DNA of 64,000 nucleotides from JAGRKR01 sp041397725 (GTDB taxonomy: Bacteria; Pseudomonadota; Alphaproteobacteria; Rhizobiales; Hyphomicrobiaceae). The stretch covers positions 434,001 through 498,000 of the forward strand of contig JAWKVZ010000001.1 of the NCBI GenBank assembly GCA_041397725.1, in the 5' to 3' direction. The notes below the pieces were generated by a model that was not told the DNA's origin, ran no database searches, and worked only from the letters and a program-made list of their open reading frames with translations. How positions within the stretch are numbered: position 1 is the first letter of the stretch; each line of letters starts with the position of its first letter. The position numbers and the translations under genes are program-made. Below are positions 35,714 to 46,759 of this stretch, in pieces.

Positions 35714-37036
35714 TCATTCCATGAACCGCACGGGCTCGCCGCCGGCCGGCCCCGCAATCTCCCCTTCCCACATCACGCGGCGCCCGCGGATGACCGTGCC
35801 GACCGGCCAGCCGGTCACGCTCACGCCGTCATAGGGCGTCCAGCGCGAGCGGCTGGCGATCTGGCTGTTGGCGATGGTCTGGCGGCGCTTCAGGTCGACG
35901 ATGGTGAAGTCGGCATCGTAGCCCATCATGATCCGCCCCTTGCCGGCGATGGAGAAGAGGCGTTGCGGCCCGTGGCTCGTCAGGTCGACGAAGCGCTCGA
36001 GCGTCAGCCGCCCGGCATTGACGTGGTCGAGCATGATCGGCACCAGAGTCTGCACCCCGGTCATGCCGGAATGGCTCTCGGGATAGGCGTGCGCCTTTTC
36101 TTCCAGCGTATGGGGGGCATGATCGGAGCCGAGCACGTCGACCACGCCGCCGCGAAGCGCTGCCCAGATCGCCTCCTTGTGGCGACGATCGCGCACGGGC
36201 GGGTTCATCTGCGCCAGCGTACCAAGCCGCTCGTAGCAGTCGGGCGCCTCGAGCGTGAGATGGTGCGGCGTCGCCTCGACCGAGGCATAGGTGCGGTGGG
36301 CCGCCAGAAACTCCATCTCGGCGGCGGTCGAGACGTGCAGCACGTGGACGCGCTTGCGGTGCCGCTCGGCCAGCGTGACGAGCCGCCGCGTCGAGATCAT
36401 GGCGCACTCCTCGTCGCGCCAGACGGGATGCGAGCGGGCATCACCCGCGATGCGCTCACCCTTGCGCGCCTCGAGCCGCGCCTCGTCCTCGGAGTGGAAG
36501 GCCGCGCGGCGGCGCAACGCGGCGATGATGCGCTCGAGCGACGGCTCGTCATCGACCAGCAGATCGCCGGTCGATGAACCCATGAAGACCTTGATGCCGG
36601 CTGCCGCGGGCAAGCGCTCGAGCTCCGCGATATCGGCGATGTTCTCGCGCGTGCCGCCCACGTAGAAGGCGAAATCGCAGGCCATGCGATGGCGCGCCCG
36701 CCCGACCTTGTCCGCGAGCGCCTCGGGCGTGGTCGTCAGCGGCTTGGTGTTGGGCATCTCGAACACGGCCGTGACGCCGCCGAGCACCGCCGCGCGCCCG
36801 CCCGTCTCCAGGTCCTCCTTCTGCTCCATGCCCGGCTCGCGGAAATGCACCTGCGTGTCGATGACGCCGGGCAGGACATGCAGACCCGTGCAGTCGATCA
36901 CCTCGCCGGCCGACGCCGCCCCGAGCGCGCCAATCGCCGCGATGCGCCCGCCGCGCACCCCGACGTCGCGTACGCCGACGCCGTCCTGGTTGACCACGGT
37001 GCCGCCCTTGAGCAGCATATCGAACGTTTCGGCCAT
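35714..37036 (-). CDS. pyrC: Dihydroorotase (class I, amidohydrolase superfamily)
   Basis: Cyclises carbamoyl-aspartate to dihydroorotate in pyrimidine synthesis. 440 residues from ATG 37036, which has GGGGAGGTCC directly upstream; the longer frame reads into ygfZ antisense. The family pattern is clear: LHVLPGVIDTQVHFREPGME with the metal-site region, AGIKVFMGSSTGDLL containing the carboxylatable lysine, VLHVSTAAEM, ATPHHLTLEA and the catalytic aspartate in LGSDHAPHT. The first metal histidine is replaced by Gln (DTQVH), as I recall for this alphaproteobacterial subfamily. It is divergent from ygfZ with 108 bases between starts. Confidence 0.9.
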   Translation of the reverse strand: MAETFDMLLKGGTVVNQDGVGVRDVGVRGGRIAAIGALGAASAGEVIDCTGLHVLPGVIDTQVHFREPGMEQKEDLETGGRAAVLGGVTAVFEMPNTKPLTTTPEALADKVGRARHRMACDFAFYVGGTRENIADIAELERLPAAAGIKVFMGSSTGDLLVDDEPSLERIIAALRRRAAFHSEDEARLEARKGERIAGDARSHPVWRDEECAMISTRRLVTLAERHRKRVHVLHVSTAAEMEFLAAHRTYASVEATPHHLTLEAPDCYERLGTLAQMNPPVRDRRHKEAIWAALRGGVVDVLGSDHAPHTLEEKAHAYPESHSGMTGVQTLVPIMLDHVNAGRLTLERFVDLTSHGPQRLFSIAGKGRIMMGYDADFTIVDLKRRQTIANSQIASRSRWTPYDGVSVTGWPVGTVIRGRRVMWEGEIAGPAGGEPVRFME

Positions 37037-37144
37037 GGACCTCCCCATCATGCTCGGGCGGCGGGACCGGCGTCCCACCTTCGCCCGACACGTGATATAG
37101 CAAATTCTCAAAAATCCACATTGCCGTGGGAGCGACAGACGGAC

Positions 37145-38014
37145 ATGAGCGAAGACCGCCCCATCAGGCTCACGGACCGGAGCATCGTCTCGGTGGCCGG
37201 ACCCGATGCCGAGAAGCTGCTCCAGGGCCTCCTCACCAACGCCATCGAGAACATGGCCGAGGGAGACGCCCGCCACGCCGCCTTGCTGACGCCGCAGGGC
37301 AAGCTGCTGTTCGAGCTGTTCGTCGTGCGCCGGGGCGACGCGTTCCTGCTCGACACGTCGGCGGACAAGGCCGCCGATCTCGCCAAGCGCCTGACGTTCT
37401 ACAAATTGCGGGCGCGCGCCGACATCCTGGACCGGTCCGGCTCGCTCGTCGTAGCGGTCAGCGAGAAAGAGCCCCGGGCGCCGGCCGGCTCCGTCGTCTA
37501 TCGCGATCCGCGCATGCCGGAGCTCGGCTACCGCCTCGTCGTGCCCGCCGAGGCAGCCACCGACCTCGGCACGGACGCCGGGGCCTACCATGCCCGCCGC
37601 ATCGCGCTCGGCGTACCGGAGGCCGGTCGTGACTATGCGCTCGGCGACACCTTTCCTCACGAGGCCAATTTCGATCGCCTCGCCGGCGTCGATTTCAGGA
37701 AGGGCTGCTTCGTCGGACAGGAGGTCGTGTCGCGCATGCAGCACAAGACGATCGTACGCAAGCGCATCGTTCGCGTCACGGCGGCCGCGCCCCTCGCCAG
37801 CGGCAGCGAGGTCAAGGCCGGTGCGGCGGTGATCGGCGTCATCGGCTCCACCGCCGGTCACGAGGCACTGGCGCTGCTCAGGCTGGACCGGGCCGTGGAG
37901 GCGGCGGCCAAGGGCGAGCCGGTCAGCGCGGACGGCCAGACGCTCTCCATCGATGCCGACGCCCTCGCGCGCTACGACCGCGACGTGGCCGCCCGCAAAG
38001 CCGCCGCGCCATGA
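37145..38014 (+). CDS. ygfZ: YgfZ/GcvT-type folate-binding protein
   Basis: 289 residues from ATG 37145. It contains the YgfZ signature KGCFVGQEVVSRM near residues 185-200 and the N-terminal GcvT-like opening LTDRSIVSVAGPDAEKLLQGLLTNAI. The family uses tetrahydrofolate and supports maturation of Fe-S enzymes such as MiaB. The longer upstream frame is shadow of pyrC. Its stop overlaps the start of tag (ATGA at 38011-38014), so the two are co-translated. Confidence 0.93.
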   Translation: MSEDRPIRLTDRSIVSVAGPDAEKLLQGLLTNAIENMAEGDARHAALLTPQGKLLFELFVVRRGDAFLLDTSADKAADLAKRLTFYKLRARADILDRSGSLVVAVSEKEPRAPAGSVVYRDPRMPELGYRLVVPAEAATDLGTDAGAYHARRIALGVPEAGRDYALGDTFPHEANFDRLAGVDFRKGCFVGQEVVSRMQHKTIVRKRIVRVTAAAPLASGSEVKAGAAVIGVIGSTAGHEALALLRLDRAVEAAAKGEPVSADGQTLSIDADALARYDRDVAARKAAAP

Positions 38015-38628
38015 CCGGCAGCATGACCGGCAGTGACCCCGTCCGTTGTCCATGGGCCGGCAACGATCCGCTCTACGTCGCCTATCACGACAGCGAGTGG
38101 GGCGTGCCCATGAGTGACGACCGGGCGCTGCTCGAGAAGCTGATCCTCGAGGGCTTCCAGTCGGGCCTCTCGTGGATCACCATCCTGCGCAAGAGGGAGC
38201 ACTTTCGCACGGCCTTCGCCGACTTCGATCCCGAGCGCCTGGCTCGTTTCGATGCTGCGGATGTCGCCCGCCTGATGCAGGATCCCGGCATCGTGCGGAA
38301 CCGGGCCAAAATAGAGGCTGCGATCACCAACGCCAGATCCTACCTGCGGCTGGCCGAGCGTACGTCGCTGGCGGCCTTCCTCTGGGGCTTCCTCGACGGC
38401 GGGCCGATCGTCAACCGGCGCACGGCGCCAGCCGAAATTCCCGCCAGCACGGAGCTTTCGACGCGCATCTCCAAGGCCCTGAAGAAGGAAGGGTTCCGCT
38501 TCGTCGGCCCGACCACGCTCTATGCGTTCATGCAGTCGACGGGCATGGTCAACGATCACCTGGCGGACTGCCATCGCCACGCCCCCTGCCTGACGTTGCA
38601 GAAGGCCTTCCGCGCCCCTGCGACGTGA
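38011..38628 (+). CDS. tag: DNA-3-methyladenine glycosylase I
   Basis: Removes 3-methyladenine from alkylated DNA to start base-excision repair. 205 residues. The zinc-site cysteine in RCPWAGNDPLYVAYHDSEWG near the N-terminus pairs with the C-terminal CHRHAPC cluster. GFQSGLSWITILRKRE and FRFVGPTTLYAFMQSTGMVNDH are signature blocks of Tag. The start codon overlaps the ygfZ stop. A second in-frame ATG four codons in is possible. Confidence 0.95.
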   Translation: MTGSMTGSDPVRCPWAGNDPLYVAYHDSEWGVPMSDDRALLEKLILEGFQSGLSWITILRKREHFRTAFADFDPERLARFDAADVARLMQDPGIVRNRAKIEAAITNARSYLRLAERTSLAAFLWGFLDGGPIVNRRTAPAEIPASTELSTRISKALKKEGFRFVGPTTLYAFMQSTGMVNDHLADCHRHAPCLTLQKAFRAPAT

Positions 38629-38760
38629 CGCGCAGGCGCGCATTGGTCCGGACTCTTGCAGAGAGCCGGCCCGCCATGCTTCTTTGTATCCCGAACCGGC
38701 CGGGCCACAGCGGGCATGCCCGCCGGCTCCGACCGCCCAATTCACGAGGAGATCCACCCG

Positions 38761-40119
38761 ATGAGGCAAATGGCGCTGGTTGCCTTTCTGCAGGCACAGA
38801 ACTGCTCGAACTTCGCGGCCTCATGGCGGCATCCCGAGTCCCGCACCGATTTCACTTCGCCCGACTTCTATCGCCATATCGCCAAGGTGCTGGAGGCCGG
38901 CAAGTTCGACCTCGGCTTCTTCGACGACCGCCTCGGCATGCCCGAGTACCAGAGCGGCAAATACCAGGACGCGGTCGCCCACGGCATCCGCTGCGTAAAG
39001 ATGGACCCGGTCGCAACCATGATGACCATGGCCATGGCGACCGAACGGCTGGGGCTCGGCGCGACCTACTCCACGACCTATTACGAGCCGTTCCATGTCG
39101 CCCGCATGTTCGCCACCCTCGATCTCATGACCAAGGGGCGCGTCGGCTGGAACATCGTCACCTCTCTCAACGATACCGAGGCCCGCAACATGGGCCGCGA
39201 TCAGGTGATCGATCACGACGTGCGCTACGACCGCGCCGACGAGTTCATGGAGGTCGTGCTCGGGCATTGGGACACGTGGGCCGACGATTCCCTGATCGTC
39301 GACAAGACCACGGGCCGCTTCGCCGACCCCGACAAGGTCAAACGCGTCGACCACGAGGGCACGTTCTTCAAGTCGCGCGGACCGTTCACCGTGCCCCGCT
39401 CCGCGCAAGGCCACCCCGTCCTGATCCAGGCCGGCCAGAGCGGGCGCGGCAAGCGCTTCGCCGCCAAGTGGGGCGAGCTCATTTTCACCAACTACAACAA
39501 CATCGAGATCGGCAAGGCGTCCTACAAGGAGCTCAAGGAGGCCTGCGCCGCCAACGGCCGCAATCCCGACGATATGAAGATCGCCGCGCTCACCCATCCG
39601 ATCGTCGCAGCGACCAAGTCCGAGGCCGAGGACAAGTTCGCCTTCATCGAGAAGCTGCCGATCGAGCAGGACTCGCTGATGCTGCTCTCGGAGGCGCTGA
39701 ACTTCGATTTTGGCTCCAAGCCGCTCGACGAGCCCTTTACCGACGAGGAACTGGCGGGCATTTCCGGCCTGCAGGCCATGCGCGACCGCACGCTGCTTGC
39801 AGCCGGCAAGAAGAACCCGACCGTGCGCGAGTTCGTGGCAGCCTCCGGGCGCGGCCGCTTGCGCGCGCCATGGGTCGGTGGGCCCAAGGAGGTCGCCGAC
39901 AAGTTCGAGGAGTGGTTCACGACGCCGGTGTGCGACGCCTTCGTGATCGGCGTCACCTACGTGCCGGGCGGCTACGAGGACTTCGTCAAGTTCGTCGTGC
40001 CGGAGCTCCAGCGCCGCGGCCTGTTCCGCAAGGAGTACAGCGGCGCCACGCTCCGCGAGAACCTCGGCCTGCCGCGTCCCGAGGTCGGCTCCTGGCGCTC
40101 CCGCCTCAAGTCGGCATGA
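38761..40119 (+). CDS. LLM-class flavin-dependent monooxygenase (NtaA/SnaA/SoxA/DszA type)
   Basis: 452 residues from ATG 38761 with GAGGAGA upstream. It belongs to the bacterial-luciferase-like FMNH2-dependent monooxygenases. Visible blocks are FDLGFFDDRLG, ERLGLGATYSTTYYEPFHVARMFATLD, LTKGRVGWNIVTS-type text (MTKGRVGWNIVTSLND), HEGTFFKSRGPFTVPR and QGHPVLIQAGQSGRGKRFAA. Family members oxidise chelators such as nitrilotriacetate, pristinamycin intermediates or organosulfur compounds. The substrate here is unknown and no flavin reductase gene is adjacent. Confidence 0.9.
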   Translation: MRQMALVAFLQAQNCSNFAASWRHPESRTDFTSPDFYRHIAKVLEAGKFDLGFFDDRLGMPEYQSGKYQDAVAHGIRCVKMDPVATMMTMAMATERLGLGATYSTTYYEPFHVARMFATLDLMTKGRVGWNIVTSLNDTEARNMGRDQVIDHDVRYDRADEFMEVVLGHWDTWADDSLIVDKTTGRFADPDKVKRVDHEGTFFKSRGPFTVPRSAQGHPVLIQAGQSGRGKRFAAKWGELIFTNYNNIEIGKASYKELKEACAANGRNPDDMKIAALTHPIVAATKSEAEDKFAFIEKLPIEQDSLMLLSEALNFDFGSKPLDEPFTDEELAGISGLQAMRDRTLLAAGKKNPTVREFVAASGRGRLRAPWVGGPKEVADKFEEWFTTPVCDAFVIGVTYVPGGYEDFVKFVVPELQRRGLFRKEYSGATLRENLGLPRPEVGSWRSRLKSA

Positions 40120-40270
40120 CACGGCGCGGCGCGATGCCTCGCGACGGCGCTCCCGCGGGGCAGCCACGCCCTTCGCGATGTGCTAGGGTCCGGCGAGCCG
40201 GCGGCGGCCGCGATCTGCGCGCGCCCGCCCTCGACGCGGCCCATCACCAGCCTTGGATGCCGTCCACCCC

Positions 40271-40924
40271 ATGAGCGAGGTTCGCAAGTCACGCCGAGGC
40301 GCGAGCAGCGCCCCCGAGCTGCCGCGGCGGGCCTGGCAGCGCATGCTGTCGGGACGCCGGCTCGATCTGCTGGACCCCTCACCGCTCGACATCGAGATGG
40401 AGGACATCGCCCACGGCCTGGCGCGTGTCGCCAGGTGGAACGGCCAGACCCACGGCGCGCACGCCTTCTCCGTGGCGCAGCATTGCCTGCTGGTCGAGGA
40501 GATCGTCACGGCCCTGACGCCGCGCTGCCGGCGCTCCTGGCGTCTGGCCGCGCTGCTCCACGATGCGCCCGAGTACGTCATCGGCGACCTCATCAGCCCC
40601 TTCAAGACCGCCATCGGGCTCGACTACAAGGCTTTCGAGCTGCGTCTGCTCGCAGCCATTCACATTCGTTTCGGGCTCCCCGCGAACCTCGGCGAGGATG
40701 CGGCCCGCGCCATCAAGCATGCCGACCGCATCGCGGCCTATTACGAGGCCACGCGGCTGGCCGGGTTCGAGGCCGGCGAAGGCACGCGCTACTTCGGCAA
40801 GCCCCCACCGCTGCCGGTGTCGTTGGGGCGACGCCTCGAGACGCTGGCCCCGCTCTCGGCCGCCGAGGCGCAGGAGGCCTTTCTCGCCCGCTCCCGCATG
40901 CTCGGTGACGCAAAACGGGCCTGA
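40271..40924 (+). CDS. HD-domain phosphohydrolase (YfbR-like)
   Basis: 217 residues from ATG 40271; the in-frame TTG at 40253 is the alternative. The HD metal site is visible as HAFSVAQHCLLVEEI, then LLHDAPEYVIGDLISPFK (the HD pair) and a later D in IKHADRIAAYYE. This pattern matches the YfbR-type 5'-nucleotidase/HD family that dephosphorylates nucleoside monophosphates. It is an isolated gene with no clear partner. Confidence 0.85.
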   Translation: MSEVRKSRRGASSAPELPRRAWQRMLSGRRLDLLDPSPLDIEMEDIAHGLARVARWNGQTHGAHAFSVAQHCLLVEEIVTALTPRCRRSWRLAALLHDAPEYVIGDLISPFKTAIGLDYKAFELRLLAAIHIRFGLPANLGEDAARAIKHADRIAAYYEATRLAGFEAGEGTRYFGKPPPLPVSLGRRLETLAPLSAAEAQEAFLARSRMLGDAKRA

Positions 40925-41306
40925 GAGCGCCACATGGTCCGTGATGGACTCCACGCGAGTGCGCAACCGCGCCCGCGGTCCCTCGCAACCTTAATCCGCC
41001 TTGTACGTTGCTTATCGCCCCTCGAGCGTGCTCGATGTCAGCGGCGCAGCCGTCATGATTCCGGGTAGGACAATACTTCCGTGCCTGTTCAGAGGCTTAG
41101 AGTGCGCGTCAGGCGCTCGCCGGGGCTGCCCTTCGGGACCAACTCGGGGGATCGCAGCCTGCAAGGTGGGGGCATGGCCGGAGGCGCCACACGCGGGCCT
41201 TACGGCGTTCGGGGGCACTGGACCCTCGAAATGAGCAAAAGAGAATTTCCGAAATCCGCCCCATTCCAGCCTTACAGGAGGATTCGGGAGGGCGCGGAGG
41301 AAACGC
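40925..41306. promoter_or_regulatory. 382-bp intergenic region upstream of nadQ
   Basis: No gene is visible. Short palindromes lie at 41022-41035 (TCGAGC-GT-GCTCGA) and at 41245-41255 (ATTTC-C-GAAAT), the second 52 bases before the nadQ start in a more A/T-rich patch. Either could be an operator, for instance for self-regulation by NadQ, but I cannot match them to a known motif. A poly-purine GGAGG ribosome site lies near 41293-41301. Confidence 0.35.
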
Positions 41307-42362
41307 ATGGAACCTAACGTGAAGCTACGCAGCAGGAGCCACTCATCGACGCAGAAGCCGGCCTCGACCTTCGAGCCGAGGGACAGCGCAGGCGTCGAGA
41401 TCGGCCTTGCAGCGGCCATCGTCACGGTGGAAGGCGAGGAGCCTATGATCCTCACTGTCCGCTCGGACGACGACGCACGTAATGGACCGGACCGCTTGCC
41501 GTCGGGACCATTTTCGCCACGTCACCACCGAACGCTGGAGATCGGTCTGCGGACGTGGGTGCGCGAGCAGACGAACCTGAGCCTCGGCTATTGCGAGCAG
41601 CTCTACACGTTCGGCGACCGGGGACGCCATCTGCGGCCGGGGGATGCCGATCCGCACATCGTCTCCATCGGCTACCTCGCGCTCACCCAGTCGTTCGGCG
41701 CTGCGGCCGAGGCTGCCGGCGAATGGCAGAGCTGGTACGCCTTCTTCCCCTGGGAGGACTGGCGCAAGGGCCGGCCCGAGGTGCTCGCTGAGGTGATCGA
41801 GCCGCGTCTGCGCGAATGGAGCGAACGCCCCGTCGTCGCCGGCTCGCCCGACCGCCCGGTCAGCCGCGAGGAGCGCATCCGCATCTGCTTCGGTCTCGAT
41901 GGCGCGAGCTGGGACGAGGAGAAGGTGCTGGATCGCTACGAGTTGTTGTACGAGGCGGGACTGGTCGACGAGGCCCGCCGCGACGGACGCGATGCGGCCC
42001 TGGCGTGGGAGAACCTGCCCCGCCTCGGCATGCCCATGATGTTCGATCACCGACGCATCCTGGCCACGGCCATCGGCCGCCTGCGCGCCAAGATCAAGTA
42101 CCGCCCCGTCGTCTTCGAGATGATGCCCGAGGATTTCACGCTCTACGAGTTGCAGAAGACGGTCGAGGCGATCCTCGGGCCGCACCTGCACAAGCAGAAT
42201 TTCCGCCGGCTGGTCGAAGGCGCAGGCCTCGTCGAGCCGACGGGACAGGTGAAGACGCGCACCGGCGGGCGCCCGGCCAAGCTCTACCGTTTCCGTCGCG
42301 AGGTCATCCTCGAGCGACCGGCCCCGGGCGTGCGCGTGAAGCCCGGCGGACGCGTCGTCTGA
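41307..42362 (+). CDS. nadQ: NadQ-type Nudix-like transcriptional regulator of NAD metabolism
   Basis: 351 residues from ATG 41307 with GCGGAGG upstream. The N-terminal ~170 residues are Nudix-like (VEIGLAAAIVTVEGEEPMILTV, LEIGLRTWVREQTNLSLGYCEQLYTFGD) but I see no complete catalytic Nudix box GX5EX7REUXEEXGU, so it likely binds rather than hydrolyses a nucleotide. The C-terminus is the NrtR-like winged helix: LRAKIKYRPVVFEMMPEDF, LYELQKTVEAILG, NFRRLVE and GRPAKLYRF. This layout is that of NadQ, the alphaproteobacterial repressor of NAD synthesis genes. The target genes are not in this window. Confidence 0.88.
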   Translation: MEPNVKLRSRSHSSTQKPASTFEPRDSAGVEIGLAAAIVTVEGEEPMILTVRSDDDARNGPDRLPSGPFSPRHHRTLEIGLRTWVREQTNLSLGYCEQLYTFGDRGRHLRPGDADPHIVSIGYLALTQSFGAAAEAAGEWQSWYAFFPWEDWRKGRPEVLAEVIEPRLREWSERPVVAGSPDRPVSREERIRICFGLDGASWDEEKVLDRYELLYEAGLVDEARRDGRDAALAWENLPRLGMPMMFDHRRILATAIGRLRAKIKYRPVVFEMMPEDFTLYELQKTVEAILGPHLHKQNFRRLVEGAGLVEPTGQVKTRTGGRPAKLYRFRREVILERPAPGVRVKPGGRVV

Positions 42363-42392
42363 CCCGCCGGCTCGCCGACGAGGGGGCCCTAG

Positions 42393-42454
42393 GGTGTGAT
42401 CGGTCGAGAGGGAAGCGCCCAGCGCTTCCTTCGAGAGCGTGACTCGCACCCTGC
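42393..42454. repeat. 62-bp hairpin repeat, copy 1
   Basis: Matches copy 2 at 42466-42527 in 58 of 62 positions. The core GGAAGCGC-CCA-GCGCTTCC (42411-42429) is a perfect 8-bp stem, extendable to 11 bp with one G:U pair. It lies between the convergent nadQ and creatininase-like genes. It may be a REP-like element and a terminator at once. Confidence 0.85.
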
Positions 42455-42465
42455 ACTCAGAAGAT

Positions 42466-42527
42466 GGTGTGATCGGTCGAGAGGGAAGCGCCCAGCGCTT
42501 CCTTCGCGAGCGCGACCCGCACGCTGC
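42466..42527. repeat. 62-bp hairpin repeat, copy 2
   Basis: Second copy, offset 73 bases from copy 1, with four substitutions, all outside the stem-loop core (42484-42502), which is identical in both copies. Conservation of the palindrome while the flanks drift suggests the hairpin is the functional or mobile unit. Confidence 0.85.
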
Positions 42528-42550
42528 CCCCGCGATCGCACGGATCGCCG

Positions 42551-43306
42551 CTACTCCCAGAGCGCGGGGTCCCGCAACACGGCGACCACGGCGTCGCGGC
42601 AATGCGTCAGCAGGCGTCGCCCCTTGTCGGCATTGGCGCGGCGTGCGTCGCCGACCACGCCCGAGGGTGTGATCTCCTTGAAGCAGCGATCGCGCGCCAC
42701 GAACGGCGAGATGCGTGTCGAGGCCTTGGGCCCGTAGGCCTCGGCCAGGCGGTCCGTCTTCACGGTCCCCGGCGCCACCACCATCAGCATCGACGTCTCG
42801 CCCTCGCAGGCGTGGCGCACATGGGGCTGGTCCTCGAGGATCTTGTCCATGCCGGGCGAGGAGAGCTCGAAATAGGTCGTCGAGCGCACCTTGAGCTTCG
42901 TGTCGCGCGCAAAATCGGAGAGGAAGGCGGCGAGCGGCGCCGTGTTGCCACCGTGACCATTGACGATGAGCACCCGCTTGAAGCCGTGCCGTGCCAGGCT
43001 TTTCATGAAGCAGCCGAGCAGCGCGTGATAGGTCGGGATATCCAGCGTGAAGGTGCCGCCGAAGGCCATGTGATGCTCGGCCATGCCGCACCAGAGCGTC
43101 GGCGTCACGACGATGGGCATCTCCCCCGCCACCGCCTCTGCCGCGAGGCGCGAGACCTCCTCGGCAAGGTAGGTGTCGACGCCCACCGGCAGGTGCGGGC
43201 CGTGCTGCTCGATTGAGCCGACCGGCATGATCACGACGGCGTCGGCCTTGGCCTTGGCAACCAGTTCCTCCGCCGTCATTTCCTTCCACATGACCGTTTT
43301 CGTCAT
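42551..43306 (-). CDS. Creatininase-family amidohydrolase
   Basis: 251 residues. Signatures of the metal-dependent creatininase family are present: VVIMPVGSIEQHGPHLPVGVDT, the Asp/His metal region, VLIVNGHGGN and HACEGETSMLMV. Members hydrolyse cyclic amides or act in cofactor biosynthesis (for example MftE, ArfB); this sequence alone does not tell which. Start at 43306 with GAGG about nine bases upstream. The gene ends next to the duplicated repeat. Confidence 0.88.
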   Translation of the reverse strand: MTKTVMWKEMTAEELVAKAKADAVVIMPVGSIEQHGPHLPVGVDTYLAEEVSRLAAEAVAGEMPIVVTPTLWCGMAEHHMAFGGTFTLDIPTYHALLGCFMKSLARHGFKRVLIVNGHGGNTAPLAAFLSDFARDTKLKVRSTTYFELSSPGMDKILEDQPHVRHACEGETSMLMVVAPGTVKTDRLAEAYGPKASTRISPFVARDRCFKEITPSGVVGDARRANADKGRRLLTHCRDAVVAVLRDPALWE

Positions 43307-43367
43307 CGCCTGCCTCGCTTTGCCTGTTGCCGTCGCATTCGCCAGCCCGCGCGCCCCCGCCCCCCGG

Positions 43368-44288
43368 TCAGATCGGGTCCCAGGTGAAGACGTCGCCCGA
43401 CCGGTCGAGCGGATAGAGGAAAGGCTTCATCGCCGGCGCCATGGTCTCGGCCAGCGTCTGCGGCGTCCAGCCCTCGGCGCGATGCACGCTGCGGATGGGC
43501 CGCGACTGGCTCATCAGGAACACCTCGTTCTTGCGCACGGCGAAGATCTGGCCGCTGATCGGCGCGGAAAGCTCGCTCGTCAGGAAGACGACGACGGCGG
43601 CGATCTTGTCGGCCGTCATGGTCTTCAGGCGCTCGACGCGCGCCTTCTCATCGGGCGTCTCGGTCGGAATGGTGCCGATCATGCGGCTCCAGGCGAAGGG
43701 CGAGATGCAGTTGGAGCGCACGTTGAAGCGCGCCATGTCCAGCGCGATCGATTTGGAGAGCCCGACGATACCGAGCTTGGCCGCCGAGTAGTTCGCCTGG
43801 CCGAAGTTGCCGATGAGCCCCGACGTCGAGGTGAAATGCACGAGCGTGCCACTCTCCTGGTCGCGGAAGTAGTTGGCCGCTGCCCGCGAGACGTTGAAAG
43901 CGCCGTAGAGATGCACCTTCATGACGAGATCGAAGTCGACGTGGCTCATCTTGTGGAAGATGCGGTCGCGCAGGATGCCGGCGTTGTTCACGACCGCATC
44001 GATGCGCCCGAACGTCTTCACCGCCGTCTCGACGATGCGCGCGGCGCTGTCGGGCTCGGAGACGCTGTCGAAGCTCGCGACCGCCGTGCCGCCGGCCTTG
44101 GTAATGGTGTCGACGACCTCCTCGGCCGGGCGCTGGTCGCTGCCCTCGCCGTCCGTGGCGACGCCGAGGTCGTTGACGACGACCTTGGCGCCCTCGCGCG
44201 CGGCCATGAGCGCGATCTCGCGGCCGATGCCGCGCCCCGCTCCCGTTACGATCAGCACCTTGCCCTGCATCGCGCCCGCAGCCGTCAT
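43368..44288 (-). CDS. Short-chain dehydrogenase, MFE-2-like 3-hydroxyacyl-CoA dehydrogenase type
   Basis: 306 residues. The Rossmann motif TGAGRGIG, NNAG (VVNNAGILRD), the catalytic serine region TSTSGLIGNFGQ and the Y-x3-K pair in YSAAKLG are all present. The sequence VLIVTGAGRGIGREIALMAA and RDRIFHKMSHVDFDLVM matches the dehydrogenase domain of peroxisomal multifunctional enzyme type 2, which acts on 3-hydroxyacyl-CoA. The C-terminal ~60 residues beyond the SDR core are unusual in length. ATG 44288 has GGGAGAGAACGGGG upstream. 61 bases separate it from the creatininase gene downstream, so they may be cotranscribed. Confidence 0.88.
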   Translation of the reverse strand: MTAAGAMQGKVLIVTGAGRGIGREIALMAAREGAKVVVNDLGVATDGEGSDQRPAEEVVDTITKAGGTAVASFDSVSEPDSAARIVETAVKTFGRIDAVVNNAGILRDRIFHKMSHVDFDLVMKVHLYGAFNVSRAAANYFRDQESGTLVHFTSTSGLIGNFGQANYSAAKLGIVGLSKSIALDMARFNVRSNCISPFAWSRMIGTIPTETPDEKARVERLKTMTADKIAAVVVFLTSELSAPISGQIFAVRKNEVFLMSQSRPIRSVHRAEGWTPQTLAETMAPAMKPFLYPLDRSGDVFTWDPI

Positions 44289-44472
44289 CCCCGTTCTCTC
44301 CCGTTATTGCGCCCCGGCCGGGCGCCACACGCGCCCGCTCCTGATTGATGCGGACAAGTCTGGCACGCCCCGGGCGGCAGGGCAATTTCGCACACGCCGC
44401 GGGGCGCTCGGCGGCGCGGCGCGCACGACCACCCGTGGCGGCCGCAAGCTCGGGTCCAGGTGATCGCCTCGC

Positions 44473-46476
<2,004 letters not shown>

Positions 46477-46759
46477 GCTCAATAGCTCCCATTGTCGCCC
46501 TGACGGGCGCGCGCGCAGACACGGCCCCGAAGCAGTCCTCCCGCACCGGTGGCACGGCTGAAATCGAGGTGTAATGGCTGACGCGAGACGCGTCCAGCCG
46601 AGCGATGACACGCACCACCGGCAATTGCGCGCGCGAATTCCGCAGGATGAATGGCGCAATTGGCCGCACCCGGCCCTCCACGGCCCGGTTTGCGCCTGAC
46701 AGGGGCGCTCAAATCGGCTTAGTGGGAGCCAGACCGTCCGCCAAGCGCAAGGCCCCGCG

